Assembly (NCBI GenBank): GCA_964343305.1
Contig: CAYFJO010000001.1
Location: 1 to 64,000, forward strand
Direction of reading: 5' to 3'
Source of the DNA: CAYFJO01 sp964343305
GTDB lineage: Bacteria; Planctomycetota; Planctomycetia; Pirellulales; Pirellulaceae
DNA length: 64,000 nt
Part shown: one piece after another, positions 52,370-61,901 of the stretch
How positions within the stretch are numbered: the stretch's first letter is position 1
Layout of the letters: each line of letters starts with the position of its first letter
Made by a program: the position numbers and the translations under genes
The notes under the pieces: model-generated
Databases searched by the model: none
What the model was told of the DNA's origin: nothing
Seen by the model: the letters and a program-made list of their open reading frames with translations, nothing else

Positions 52370-53717
52370 CCAGTCTGCTGCTCCCACCAGGTGGCGAAGA
52401 ACCACTTTGGCAATGGGTATCGCCATCGCTTTCTTTTGCATCGCGCCGCAGGAAGTGATCGCTCAGATTGCGTTCGATCGAGAACCGATCAGCTATTCTT
52501 CGGCCAAAACAAACGACCCGATCGCGAAACTCCAAGCGCGGATCAATGAAGGCAAAGTCGAACTCCAGTTCGACGAAGAACACGGTTACTTGAAATCCGT
52601 CCTGCATGAACTCGGCATCTCGACATCGACTCAAATGTTGGTGTTTTCCAAAACCAGTTTTCAACTGCGCCGCATCTCGCCGTGGTCCCCGCGTGCCTTG
52701 TACTTCAACGATGACAATTACATCGGCTGGGTGACAAACGGCGACGTCATTGAAGTTTCGTCCGTCGATCCAGAACAAGGGGCGATCTTCTACACGTTGA
52801 GCCAGGAAAAGGCCGAGCGTCCGCGGTTCGTGCGTGACCAGGGCAACTGTTTGACGTGCCACGCATCCTCGCGAACCCAAGGAGTGCCAGGACACCTGGT
52901 CCGCAGCGTCTATCCGTCGGCCAGCGGCCAGCCACATTTTGGTTCAGGCACGTTTCGAATCAACCACGAGAGCCCGCTGAAGCAACGATGGGGCGGCTGG
53001 TATGTGACCGGCACGCATGGCCGCCAACGTCACATGGGCAACACCATCGCTCGCCAGCGAAATGAACCGGAAAGCCTGGACACTGAAAAAGGTGCGAACA
53101 TAACCGACCTGAGCGATCTGACTCGCACGCATTTGTATCTGAGCAACCATAGTGACATTGTCGCCCTGATGGTCTTGGAACATCAGGTCGACATGCATAA
53201 CTTCATCACCTTCGCCAGCTACGATACTCGACTTGCGATGCATCATGGCGCGGTGATTAACCGGGCTCTCGAGCGGCCGGATGACTATGTCAGCGCATCA
53301 ACCAAGCGGCGTATCGAAAGTGCTGCCGACAAACTCGTGAATTACATGCTATTCGTCGATGAAGCTCCGTTGACGGACAAGATTGAGGGCACATCGGAGT
53401 TTGCCAAGGAATTCGCCGCGCTTGGACCAAGAGATTCCCAGGGCCGTTCGTTGCGACAATTCGATCTTGAGCGCCGGATGTTCAAATATCCGTGCAGCTA
53501 CTTGATTTACTCGGACGCCTTTCGTTCGCTCCCAGCGCGCGTCAAGGAAGTCGTTTATCAGAAACTGTGGGACATCCTGAACGCCAAGGACCAAAACGAC
53601 GCATTTGCCCATCTGTCCAGCGACGACCGCAAGGCGATCTTTGAAATCCTTTGCGAGACCCATTCAGATTTGCCCGATTCATGGAAGACTAGTTCGAATC
53701 GAGGAGGGTCGAAATGA
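52344..53717 (+). CDS. Exported c-type cytochrome-like protein
   Basis: 457 residues from the ATG at 52344; a later ATG at 52413 is possible. A signal peptide (TRWRRTTLAMGIAIAFFCIA, cleavage near IAQ) precedes an N-terminal domain (about 45-165) and a single heme site CLTCH at 169-173, followed by a long family-specific part: GTFRINHESPLKQRWGGWYV, DLTRTHLYLSNHSDIVALMV, then a helical C-terminus. The family is unnamed to me but recurs as a monoheme periplasmic protein in planctomycetes. It overlaps scdA-like ATG by 4 bp. Electron transfer or sensing in nitrosative stress is inferred from neighbours. Confidence 0.8.
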   Translation: MKTSPPPINQSAAPTRWRRTTLAMGIAIAFFCIAPQEVIAQIAFDREPISYSSAKTNDPIAKLQARINEGKVELQFDEEHGYLKSVLHELGISTSTQMLVFSKTSFQLRRISPWSPRALYFNDDNYIGWVTNGDVIEVSSVDPEQGAIFYTLSQEKAERPRFVRDQGNCLTCHASSRTQGVPGHLVRSVYPSASGQPHFGSGTFRINHESPLKQRWGGWYVTGTHGRQRHMGNTIARQRNEPESLDTEKGANITDLSDLTRTHLYLSNHSDIVALMVLEHQVDMHNFITFASYDTRLAMHHGAVINRALERPDDYVSASTKRRIESAADKLVNYMLFVDEAPLTDKIEGTSEFAKEFAALGPRDSQGRSLRQFDLERRMFKYPCSYLIYSDAFRSLPARVKEVVYQKLWDILNAKDQNDAFAHLSSDDRKAIFEILCETHSDLPDSWKTSSNRGGSK

Positions 53718-53983
53718 CACAGTTGAATCAGCAAACAACCGTTGGCGCGTGAGTCGCCCGTCGCCCTCAAACCTCGCCCGTCTTTGAATCGCTGCAAATG
53801 GATTACTGCTGCGGTGGCAAGCCGCTAGAACACGTTCCGTATCCTGCCGTCAATCGCGCGCCCATGGCAACGGCCGACCCAGCGACGAATCCTCGTCGAT
53901 TGACATCTTGTCTTGAATCTTCCGACATGAAGTTACTCCAAGCATCTTGTTGCTCGGACCACCCAATGCAACTTCCTTCTTGA
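53714..53983 (+). pseudogene. ScdA/RIC (YtfE) N-terminal domain with in-frame TGA
   Basis: Starts by ATGA overlap with the cytochrome, with GAGGAGGG as ribosome site. Reads MTQLNQQTTVGA, a TGA at 53750-53752, then VARRPQTSPVFESLQMDYCC and GGKPLEH. This is the DUF542 / ScdA N-terminal domain of iron-sulfur-cluster repair proteins (normally VGxLVAxRPxxxxVFE ... DYCCGGK), with the stop where a leucine is usual. Homology ends after GGKPLEH; the di-iron hemerythrin domain is not found. RIC proteins repair clusters after NO or oxidative damage. Confidence 0.8.
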
Positions 53984-53986
53984 GGC

Positions 53987-54430
53987 TCATTCGCCCGTGG
54001 CTCCAACCGGTGCCAAAGGCGAACGAAAATCGTCTAGCCGGGCATTTTGCACTGTGCGAATGTACTTGTGGCACTCGACGCATTTCATCGTCACGTCGAC
54101 ATAAGCGAGCAATGCCGCGTCGAGGTTCTTGTCCTTGCCAGCTTGCGTCAGCTTGTCGGCCGCGCGGCGAAACTCCGCGCTGCGTCGAGCGTACTCCGGC
54201 GTTTGCAGCACTTGCCATTGAGCGGCCTGGCTGAGCAAACTCAATTGCTGTGAACTTTTGGCAATCAGCTCGTAGCCCTCGGACGTGAGTCCTTCCACGA
54301 CCTTCTGTGCGTGGACCAACTTGGCACGCATAAATTCGTCGACCGTATCCCGCTTTTGTGACTGTGCGTTTGTCAGCATCAGGCAAAGTACGAAGACGGC
54401 GATCAGCGAGGTAGCGATGAAGCGTTTCAT
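53987..54430 (-). CDS. Cytochrome c'-like protein
   Basis: 147 residues from ATG 54430 with AAGGAA upstream. Signal peptide MKRFIATSLIAVFVLCLMLT (to about 22). A helical bundle (RAKLVHAQKVVEGLTSEGYE; AQWQVLQTPEYARRSAEFRR) ends with the heme site CVECHKYIRTVQ near the C-terminus, as in cytochrome c'. Such proteins bind NO. Lies 44 bp after the third usp on the same strand, probably cotranscribed. Confidence 0.8.
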   Translation of the reverse strand: MKRFIATSLIAVFVLCLMLTNAQSQKRDTVDEFMRAKLVHAQKVVEGLTSEGYELIAKSSQQLSLLSQAAQWQVLQTPEYARRSAEFRRAADKLTQAGKDKNLDAALLAYVDVTMKCVECHKYIRTVQNARLDDFRSPLAPVGATGE

Positions 54431-54474
54431 GATGTTCCTTCCGCGTTGATGTCGACAATGGTTCCTCAAAGCAA

Positions 54475-54918
54475 CTAAGTCTTGGCCGGTTCCTCGTGCG
54501 GTTGCCTGTAGGTCAGCACGGGACAGGCTGCCCGGCGGACAACCGCCTCGGTGACGCTGCCCATCAACAGCCGCATCAATCCCGTCCGGCCGTGCGTGCC
54601 CATGATGATCATGTCGACATCTTCGGCTTCAGCCAATCGCGTGATGGCACCGGCCGGATCGCCGGTGACCATGTGATGTTCATGGGGCACTTGATCATCC
54701 GTGGGCACGACTTTGGACAACATTTCCTTGAGATGGTCTTGGTTTGGATCGGGCATGCCGTAGTACATTTCGCCACCACCGTAGACCATCGGCGGTTCTT
54801 CGACATGGACAATGTGCAACGTCGCCCCGGTGTCGCGGGCCAACGAAGTTGCCAACCCGAGAGCCGCATCGCCCGTGTGTGAGAAATCAGTCGGAAACAG
54901 GATCTTCTTGGCGTTCAT
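54475..54918 (-). CDS. Universal stress protein (UspA family) 3
   Basis: 147 residues. FPTDFSHTGDAALGLATSLA at the start and GTHGRTGLMRLLMGSVTEAV near the end give a full UspA with ATP-binding motif. First gene before the c'-like cytochrome. No sigma-54 signature seen in its 96-bp upstream spacer. Confidence 0.9.
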   Translation of the reverse strand: MNAKKILFPTDFSHTGDAALGLATSLARDTGATLHIVHVEEPPMVYGGGEMYYGMPDPNQDHLKEMLSKVVPTDDQVPHEHHMVTGDPAGAITRLAEAEDVDMIIMGTHGRTGLMRLLMGSVTEAVVRRAACPVLTYRQPHEEPAKT

Positions 54919-55014
54919 TTTTCAACCCTTTCGTTAGTGTCGCCTTTCGCTCCGTGAAGGTGGCACGCAAATGCTTCTCTTGCGGAGCGAACGACGATAA
55001 TAGGTGATGGTTGT

Positions 55015-55806
<792 letters not shown>

Positions 55807-57924
55807 TTGCACGCGAAACAGCAAGATTCAGAAACCAATGTCGCCGCACGATGCGTCGAGCGCTGGCGGACGTTGTCAGCGAAACTTGACAACCGCGATT
55901 CGCATGCGTGCGTCGACCAAACATGGCCAACGCCAGAGCAAGTCAGTTTCTTCGATGCCTTGCAAGCCGTCGCTGCCGAATCGAAAGAACCGGCCGATGA
56001 CATTCGCGCGATCGGCAAGCAACTTATCGCGGGAGAAACACTGGCCAAAATCCCGATTGCTGCCGTCGTGGGGATGTTGAATAGTGGTAAGACCAGTCTC
56101 GTCGCATCCTTTCTGAGCAGAACGGGTCAACGCCGTGTGCTGCGTGGTGACGCGAATCGCGAGGGAACACATCGCTTTGTGTTGTGGGTCCCACAGGCGT
56201 GGCGTGACCAGCCGGATTCGTGGAGCATGCTGCATGAGCTGCTTGGCGATGTGTTCGGTGCCCCGCCTGAGGATCTTTCGGACCGGGCAGAGTCCGCTCA
56301 CGCACAGTACAACAACCGTGACCAGGAAAGCGATCGATTCGGTGTGCCGCTGCTGGCAACGGACCCGTCGTTGGATCGGCTAGGGTTGGGCCTGCTTGAC
56401 TGTCCCGACGTGCAAAGCGGCACGTTTTCCGCCGATGGGAGTGACTCGAACGTTCGTTTAGAGTTTGTCGCCAAGGCAGCGCGATTGTGTTCGGCGTTCA
56501 TCATCGTGACCAGTTTGTCGGACGCGCGCGACGGAACGCTCGAACGGATCACCTCGGTGGTTGGCGATCGCATGCCTGGCGTGTCGAGGTTCATGGCGGT
56601 CAATCGTATCCGGCCTCGTTACACGCCCGCGCAAGTGCGCGACGATCTCGAGGAGTTACTCGTGCGACACAAGATCGACGGGTGCTTTGGAGCGTACAAT
56701 TTCGAAATCCCCGGCTCGGCAGGTTTTACTCCGCCGACTCCCGTTGAAGTGACGCCAGGCGATGGCGAGCCATTGCCATTGTTCTATGAATTGAGTACGA
56801 ATGACGAATACAATCCGCCTGCCGAAATTGCCGCCGAAAAATATCTGATCCATCTCGCACATGACTTGGACAAGAGCCGGTTGTTCAGCGAAAAGAGCCG
56901 GGCGCTTTGGCGGAAGCTGGTTGATTTGGTCAGACAATCGATCGGCCAAATCAAGCAACATGCCGAGGACGAACGACAGAAGTCACAAAAGTTGCTCGAC
57001 GTCGTCAGTGCGGCAACACTCGATTGCATGAGATCGTCAGAACGCAATGCGGACCAATCCTTCAAGATTCATCCGTTCGTAACCCCCGCGATCGCGCGAC
57101 AGTTGATCGACGCGATCACCGAACAAGCTCCATGGTATTTGAAGCCTGGTTTGTGGATGAATCGATGGGTGAGAAAAGTGGTGCTGTTGGCCAAGGAAAA
57201 GATCTCGGCGATCAACCCGGTGTCCGGTGTGACCGAACAAGTGCGCGATACTGGCAGCAAAATCAAGGAGATGGGACAACGAATTACTGGCAGCGGGCAC
57301 GGTGAAGTCATCACACCCGAACGCTTGGCTCATGACTTGCGTGCGGAGGGACTCAACGAACTGGTCGAGATGGACAAATCTTCGATCGAAGAAAGATGCG
57401 GGCGCATTATCGAACGCTTTCGCAGCGACAATGAGACATCGCTTGACCCATCGAAATTGAACGACGCCGTGCGCGAAATGTGGTTGAAGGTTCCCTTCGC
57501 GAAAAAGTTGACTGCGGGTGTAGCGTCTCTTGGGACGTTCGTTTTGAGTCTTGGGGCGGCACTCACGTTGCCCGTCGACATGGGGGCATCAGTGCTGTTT
57601 GCGGCTTCTTTGCATGAACTCGCGCTGGCTGCCGGAGTTTCTGGGGTTGTCACGTTTCTAGTCGGCGGTAAGAGTTTAAAGGCGGCCGAAATGGAAGCCG
57701 GTTTGATTCAATTAGGTGACCTGTTCGCCATAGCTTGCGACGAATTTGGCCTGCCACGCAAAATGGATGATGTCACGGCAAGTTTTGAAATCGACGGCGA
57801 AACCAAATCCATGCGAACCTCTCAGTTGAAAGTCCAGTTGTCGGGCGAGGCGCTCGTGGAGATTTGGCGGGTGAAGGATCAATTCGTCAAAGCGGTGAAT
57901 TCAATTCTCGATGACAGAGGATAA
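55807..57924 (+). CDS. Dynamin-like GTPase with C-terminal membrane helices (1)
   Basis: 705 residues from a TTG at 55807 with AAGGTGAG seven bases upstream. P-loop GMLNSGKTS (89-97); G3 in LGLLDCPDVQSG with DCPD instead of DxPG. The G4 position is not clear (FMAVNRIRPRY). A helical stalk (about 360-560) follows, with coiled segments, then paired hydrophobic helices (GVASLGTFVLSLGAALTLPV; HELALAAGVSGVVTFLVGG, about 565-620). The layout is that of bacterial dynamin-like proteins that bend or fuse membrane. It precedes a second such gene by 9 bp. Confidence 0.8.
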   Translation: MHAKQQDSETNVAARCVERWRTLSAKLDNRDSHACVDQTWPTPEQVSFFDALQAVAAESKEPADDIRAIGKQLIAGETLAKIPIAAVVGMLNSGKTSLVASFLSRTGQRRVLRGDANREGTHRFVLWVPQAWRDQPDSWSMLHELLGDVFGAPPEDLSDRAESAHAQYNNRDQESDRFGVPLLATDPSLDRLGLGLLDCPDVQSGTFSADGSDSNVRLEFVAKAARLCSAFIIVTSLSDARDGTLERITSVVGDRMPGVSRFMAVNRIRPRYTPAQVRDDLEELLVRHKIDGCFGAYNFEIPGSAGFTPPTPVEVTPGDGEPLPLFYELSTNDEYNPPAEIAAEKYLIHLAHDLDKSRLFSEKSRALWRKLVDLVRQSIGQIKQHAEDERQKSQKLLDVVSAATLDCMRSSERNADQSFKIHPFVTPAIARQLIDAITEQAPWYLKPGLWMNRWVRKVVLLAKEKISAINPVSGVTEQVRDTGSKIKEMGQRITGSGHGEVITPERLAHDLRAEGLNELVEMDKSSIEERCGRIIERFRSDNETSLDPSKLNDAVREMWLKVPFAKKLTAGVASLGTFVLSLGAALTLPVDMGASVLFAASLHELALAAGVSGVVTFLVGGKSLKAAEMEAGLIQLGDLFAIACDEFGLPRKMDDVTASFEIDGETKSMRTSQLKVQLSGEALVEIWRVKDQFVKAVNSILDDRG

Positions 57925-57933
57925 CACGATCGC

Positions 57934-59703
57934 ATGAATGAAACGAACGTGGGACAATCGTCGCTGGTGTTTGCTGAGCGAATTGAGCAGGCCGCACGAT
58001 CGCTGTTTGGATCGAGTCCGTTGGGGACGCAGATTTTGGTCGAGACGCGGCGGTTTCGTGATGATTGTGAGCGGCTGGCGAACAATCGTGGAATCGATGC
58101 GGTGACGATCGCCATGATCGGGGCCAAGAGCCAGGGCAAGACATGGCTCGCTCGGCGGTTGATCAATCGGCCGGAGATTTGCGAACGGATGCCGACAGGT
58201 GATCTGCGTGATCAAGGGACGAAGCGACTCGTTTGGGTTGGACCTGTTTCGCCTGCGGAACGGGATGCGGACGCCGAAGAGTTCTTTCAATGTCCCGAGC
58301 GCGACATGGCGGATCTGGGGCGGCGGTATGTGTTGTTGGATAGCCCTGGATTCACAGATGTCGATCAACATGCCGCACAGATTGCGACCGAAGCGCTGTC
58401 GAGTGCCCAGATGAAGATCCTGGTCATCCGTCGCGATCGGCTTCGCGATTTGACCCATGTGTCGAGTGCGAATTTGGCAGATGGATCGGTGTTATTTCCG
58501 ATCGTGACGGCGGTGCGACCGGATGATGAGCAACTTGCGGGCGATCTTGAATGGCTGCGTGAGCGGATCGAGAAAGTTGCTCCGCGGGCGATCTTAATTG
58601 ATCCGGTTTGTTTGGAAGACATTGATGTCGCGGATAGCGAGGATGCCGTTGCCGCGCGCGCCGTGGATGCGATTCGCGCGGCAGTCGATCAAGCAGTACC
58701 GAATCTTGCTTCGCCGTCGCGACTGGCCGAACAACAAATCGAGGCGCGGACCGAACGGTTTCGCGGTCGACTACGGCAATTGCTGAAGGAGTTTACGCCG
58801 GCACTCGAATCAGCCGTTCGAGACTTAGAAAGAGAAGTCGATCGCTTGCCGTCGGAGTTGGTCGGTTCGATGCTGGGCAGCCAGGCCGTGTTGCGAGCCG
58901 GCGTTCGCAGCCGGATGCGGGCCGAGCTGATGTTGAGCACCAGCCCGATTTGGTTCCCTTATCGAACGATCCTGGGGTTGTTGAATCTGACACAGGGCGC
59001 GTGGGACAAGCTAATCTTGACCTTCACCGGCAGCGTCCCATCACTGTTCGGATCGATGTTTACGGCCGCACGCAACATTCGCGATGCAAAATCGTTTCAA
59101 GAAGAAGTCGCAGGGGGAATGCGGCGACGGTTGACAACGATGGTCCAGGATCGCTTGCGGCCGCTGGTTGTTGAATTCGACCGCAAGGTCAGTAGCACGA
59201 TGGACAGCAGCGGCGAACAGTTGTCCGACGACGTCGCGGGTGCCGAGTTGACGGGCATTGACCAATTGCAGACCGCCTCGACCGAGATCTTCGAAAACGA
59301 AGTCGGCAGCAACATGACTCCGCAATCGGTGACGCAGATTTGTGCGCTGGTTGGCACGTTGATTTTTTGGGGATTGTTTGGCGGACCGATCGTGGCACTT
59401 TATCGCGGTTACTTTCATGCCATTTTCGGCGTGTTTGGTGCCGGCGGCGGGTCGCTGACGCATTTCCCACATCCGTCGGCTGCGATGTTGTTTACCAGCT
59501 TGGTCTTGTCGCTGTTGCCAACGTTCATCTTTTGCATGTTCTTTTTGACACTCGCGCTGCGACGCAAGAAAGTCGAAGACTGCGCGACACTGATTCGCGA
59601 CCGGCACTTGGAAATGATCGAGCAAATGAAAAGCGAAGATGTGCTACGGCTTCAATTTGATCATCCACGCTTGCAGCAGGCCCAGTTTCTCTTGTCTTTG
59701 TGA
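57934..59703 (+). CDS. Dynamin-like GTPase with C-terminal membrane helices (2)
   Basis: 589 residues. P-loop GAKSQGKTW (63-71), G3 LLDSPGFTDVD (about 134-144), G4 is not obvious in VTAVRPDDEQL. A long helical part (about 260-470) precedes two strong membrane helices: LIFWGLFGGPIVALYRGYFH and LFTSLVLSLLPTFIFCMFFL. Different in sequence from the upstream GTPase, so the two may act as a heteromeric pair. Its stop overlaps the GTG start of an ABC permease. Confidence 0.82.
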   Translation: MNETNVGQSSLVFAERIEQAARSLFGSSPLGTQILVETRRFRDDCERLANNRGIDAVTIAMIGAKSQGKTWLARRLINRPEICERMPTGDLRDQGTKRLVWVGPVSPAERDADAEEFFQCPERDMADLGRRYVLLDSPGFTDVDQHAAQIATEALSSAQMKILVIRRDRLRDLTHVSSANLADGSVLFPIVTAVRPDDEQLAGDLEWLRERIEKVAPRAILIDPVCLEDIDVADSEDAVAARAVDAIRAAVDQAVPNLASPSRLAEQQIEARTERFRGRLRQLLKEFTPALESAVRDLEREVDRLPSELVGSMLGSQAVLRAGVRSRMRAELMLSTSPIWFPYRTILGLLNLTQGAWDKLILTFTGSVPSLFGSMFTAARNIRDAKSFQEEVAGGMRRRLTTMVQDRLRPLVVEFDRKVSSTMDSSGEQLSDDVAGAELTGIDQLQTASTEIFENEVGSNMTPQSVTQICALVGTLIFWGLFGGPIVALYRGYFHAIFGVFGAGGGSLTHFPHPSAAMLFTSLVLSLLPTFIFCMFFLTLALRRKKVEDCATLIRDRHLEMIEQMKSEDVLRLQFDHPRLQQAQFLLSL

Positions 59704-60599
59704 CGATGACCATGGACGATCATCTTAGTTGTGATCCGCAACACCGAGCCTGGCGACGTTTTCGTCGGAGCAAGTCGGCTTGGCTTGGTGCCGTGCTCGT
59801 GGGCGTGTTTGCGTTCATGGCGTTGTCGGCGAACTTGATCGCACCCTATGGACCGGATCAACGGGGCGATGAAACGACAGGACAACGATTTCCGCAGTAC
59901 CAGTCGCCGAGTTCCCGGTTTTTGCTGGGCACGGATCAGGATGGCAAGGATATCTTGACGCGGGTCATGTACGGTTCGCGTTTGTCGTTGATCGCCGGTG
60001 TGATTTCAATTGCGCTGGCGGTGGTGATCGGAGTGCCGGCCGGAGCGATCGCCGGATATTGCGGACGTTGGATCGATTCGTTGATCATGCGGACGATTGA
60101 TGTGGCTTTGGCGTTTCCAAGTGTCTTGATTGCGCTGCTGGTGGCGATGGCGTTTAGCACGGGATGGGCGGCGGTGATTATCGCGGTTGGTTTGATAAAC
60201 GTGCCGGTTTTCGCCCGGCAAGTTCGAGCCACGGTTTTGACGCTGCGTGAATTGGATTACGTGACGGCGAGTCGTTCGCTAGGCGCATCGCACAGGCATA
60301 TTCTCATTCGTGCGATTTTGCCGGGGATCATCAATCCTGTCGTGGTACTGGCGACATTGGGGTTGGGAATGGCGATATTAGAGGTGGCTGGATTGTCGTT
60401 TCTCGGCGTGGCTGGTGATGTGACTGAGCCGGAGTGGGGCAGCATGCTGACACAGGCCAACGACAGCCTGCAAAACAGCATCTGGCCGGCGTTGGGACCG
60501 GGCGTGGCGATCTCGCTGAGCATTCTTGGATTTAATCTGCTTGGCGATGGATTGCGAGATGCGCTGGACCTGAAACTTGAAGGACGCGAGGCAACTTAG
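59700..60599 (+). CDS. OppC/DppC-type ABC transporter permease
   Basis: 299 residues. GTG at 59700 overlaps the stop of the GTPase; ATG 59706 is also possible. N-terminal OppC-N helix (SAWLGAVLVGVFAFMALSAN; LIAPYGPD) and BPD-type membrane domain with the EAA loop YVTASRSLGASHRHILIRAI. Family members move oligopeptides, dipeptides or nickel across the inner membrane. No solute-binding protein, partner OppB-like permease or ATPase is found in the window. The translational overlap with the GTPase is unusual. Confidence 0.87.
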   Translation: MTMTMDDHLSCDPQHRAWRRFRRSKSAWLGAVLVGVFAFMALSANLIAPYGPDQRGDETTGQRFPQYQSPSSRFLLGTDQDGKDILTRVMYGSRLSLIAGVISIALAVVIGVPAGAIAGYCGRWIDSLIMRTIDVALAFPSVLIALLVAMAFSTGWAAVIIAVGLINVPVFARQVRATVLTLRELDYVTASRSLGASHRHILIRAILPGIINPVVVLATLGLGMAILEVAGLSFLGVAGDVTEPEWGSMLTQANDSLQNSIWPALGPGVAISLSILGFNLLGDGLRDALDLKLEGREAT

Positions 60600-60671
60600 T
60601 CCGCCGGTATCGGTTCTTCATTTTGCCCGCTACACATATCACGGAGACGGAAAAGCCGTCGCCATCCGGTG

Positions 60672-61814
60672 TCAAGCATCTAAGGCTTGATGGAGGTCCG
60701 CATGCAGATCCTCGAAATGCTCAAGTCCCACGGACAAACGAATGAGCCCATCGCAAATGCCATGTGCCGCCCGATCTGCCGCGTCATAGCTCGCGTGCGA
60801 CATCGAGGCAGGCTGCTCGATCAGCGATTCGACCGCACCGAGACTGACCGCCAGTTGGAACAAATTGGTTGCTTCGGCGACTCGTTTTGCTTTTTCGAAA
60901 TCGCCGATTACTTCGAAGCTGAGCATCGCTCCAAACCCGCCGTCCATTTGTTGCTTGGCCAACTCGTGTCCCGGATGGCTCTTTAATCCCGGATACAACA
61001 CCCGTTGCACTCGCGAATCGCCGTCCAAGAACTCGGCGAGTTGCTGCGCCGTGCGACATTGTTCGCGGATTCGCAGATCCAGTGTTTTGATGCCGCGGCT
61101 GATCAGAAACGAATCAAACGGGCCGAGCACCGCGCCGGTTGCGTTTTGAATGAAGTACAGCCGGTCGTAAAGCTTTTGGTCCTTGACGACCAGCACGCCA
61201 CCCAGCGCGTCGCTGTGGCCGCCCAAGTATTTCGTGGCGGAATGCATGACAATGTCCGCACCAAGTTCAAACGGACGAGTCAGCGAAGGTGTCGCGAAGG
61301 TGTTGTCAACGCCGACGAGCAAATCATGTTCATGAGCCCACTTGGCACAGGCGGCGAGATCCGTGATCGACATCAGCGGATTGCCGGGACTTTCCAGCCA
61401 CAATATCTTCGTTTCCGGGCGCAGCGACTTTTCCAGCGACTCAATGTTTTCACTCGAAGCCAACGAAACTTCGATCCCTGCACGGTCGACAATCTTGTGC
61501 AGCAATCGATACGTGCCACCATAAATGTCGCTGCCCGCCAGGATGTGATCGCCCGCGCCAAACAACATGGTCACACAATGCGTCGCGGCCATTCCGGTTG
61601 AAAACGCCAGTGCCCCGCAACCGCCCTCCAGCGACGCGATGGTGGTTTCCAAGTTTTTCCGGGTGGGGTTGCCGCTGCGCGAATAATCAAACTCACCCCA
61701 ATCGCCCGCGCCGGGTTGGACAAACGTCGAGGCCACGTGAATCGGCGGCACAACCGCACCGGTCTGCGGATCTCGCTCGTTGCCGGTGTGGATAGCGCGC
61801 GTACGGAACTTCAT
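60672..61814 (-). CDS. Cystathionine gamma-synthase/gamma-lyase family PLP enzyme
   Basis: 380 residues. TRAIHTGNERDPQTGAVVPP at the start, FDYSRSGNPTRKNLETTIA, and the PLP lysine in MHSATKYLGGHSDALGG. The C-terminus has FQLAVSLGAVESLIEQPASM. It catalyses trans-sulfuration; synthase (with O-succinyl- or O-acetyl-homoserine) and lyase cannot be told apart confidently. No met genes adjacent. Convergent with the permease. Confidence 0.88.
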   Translation of the reverse strand: MKFRTRAIHTGNERDPQTGAVVPPIHVASTFVQPGAGDWGEFDYSRSGNPTRKNLETTIASLEGGCGALAFSTGMAATHCVTMLFGAGDHILAGSDIYGGTYRLLHKIVDRAGIEVSLASSENIESLEKSLRPETKILWLESPGNPLMSITDLAACAKWAHEHDLLVGVDNTFATPSLTRPFELGADIVMHSATKYLGGHSDALGGVLVVKDQKLYDRLYFIQNATGAVLGPFDSFLISRGIKTLDLRIREQCRTAQQLAEFLDGDSRVQRVLYPGLKSHPGHELAKQQMDGGFGAMLSFEVIGDFEKAKRVAEATNLFQLAVSLGAVESLIEQPASMSHASYDAADRAAHGICDGLIRLSVGLEHFEDLHADLHQALDA

Positions 61815-61901
61815 TTCAAAATCAATTTGCTTGGAAGAAACATCAGTGCACGTTCAACATGCACCCCATCATTGCACTGCCGCGACATGCCGTCCAGCCG
61901 G

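Noticed and set aside
53750..53752. TGA as selenocysteine codon in the ScdA-like gene
   Set aside because: The position is normally leucine, no SECIS-like hairpin follows, and the rest of the gene is truncated.
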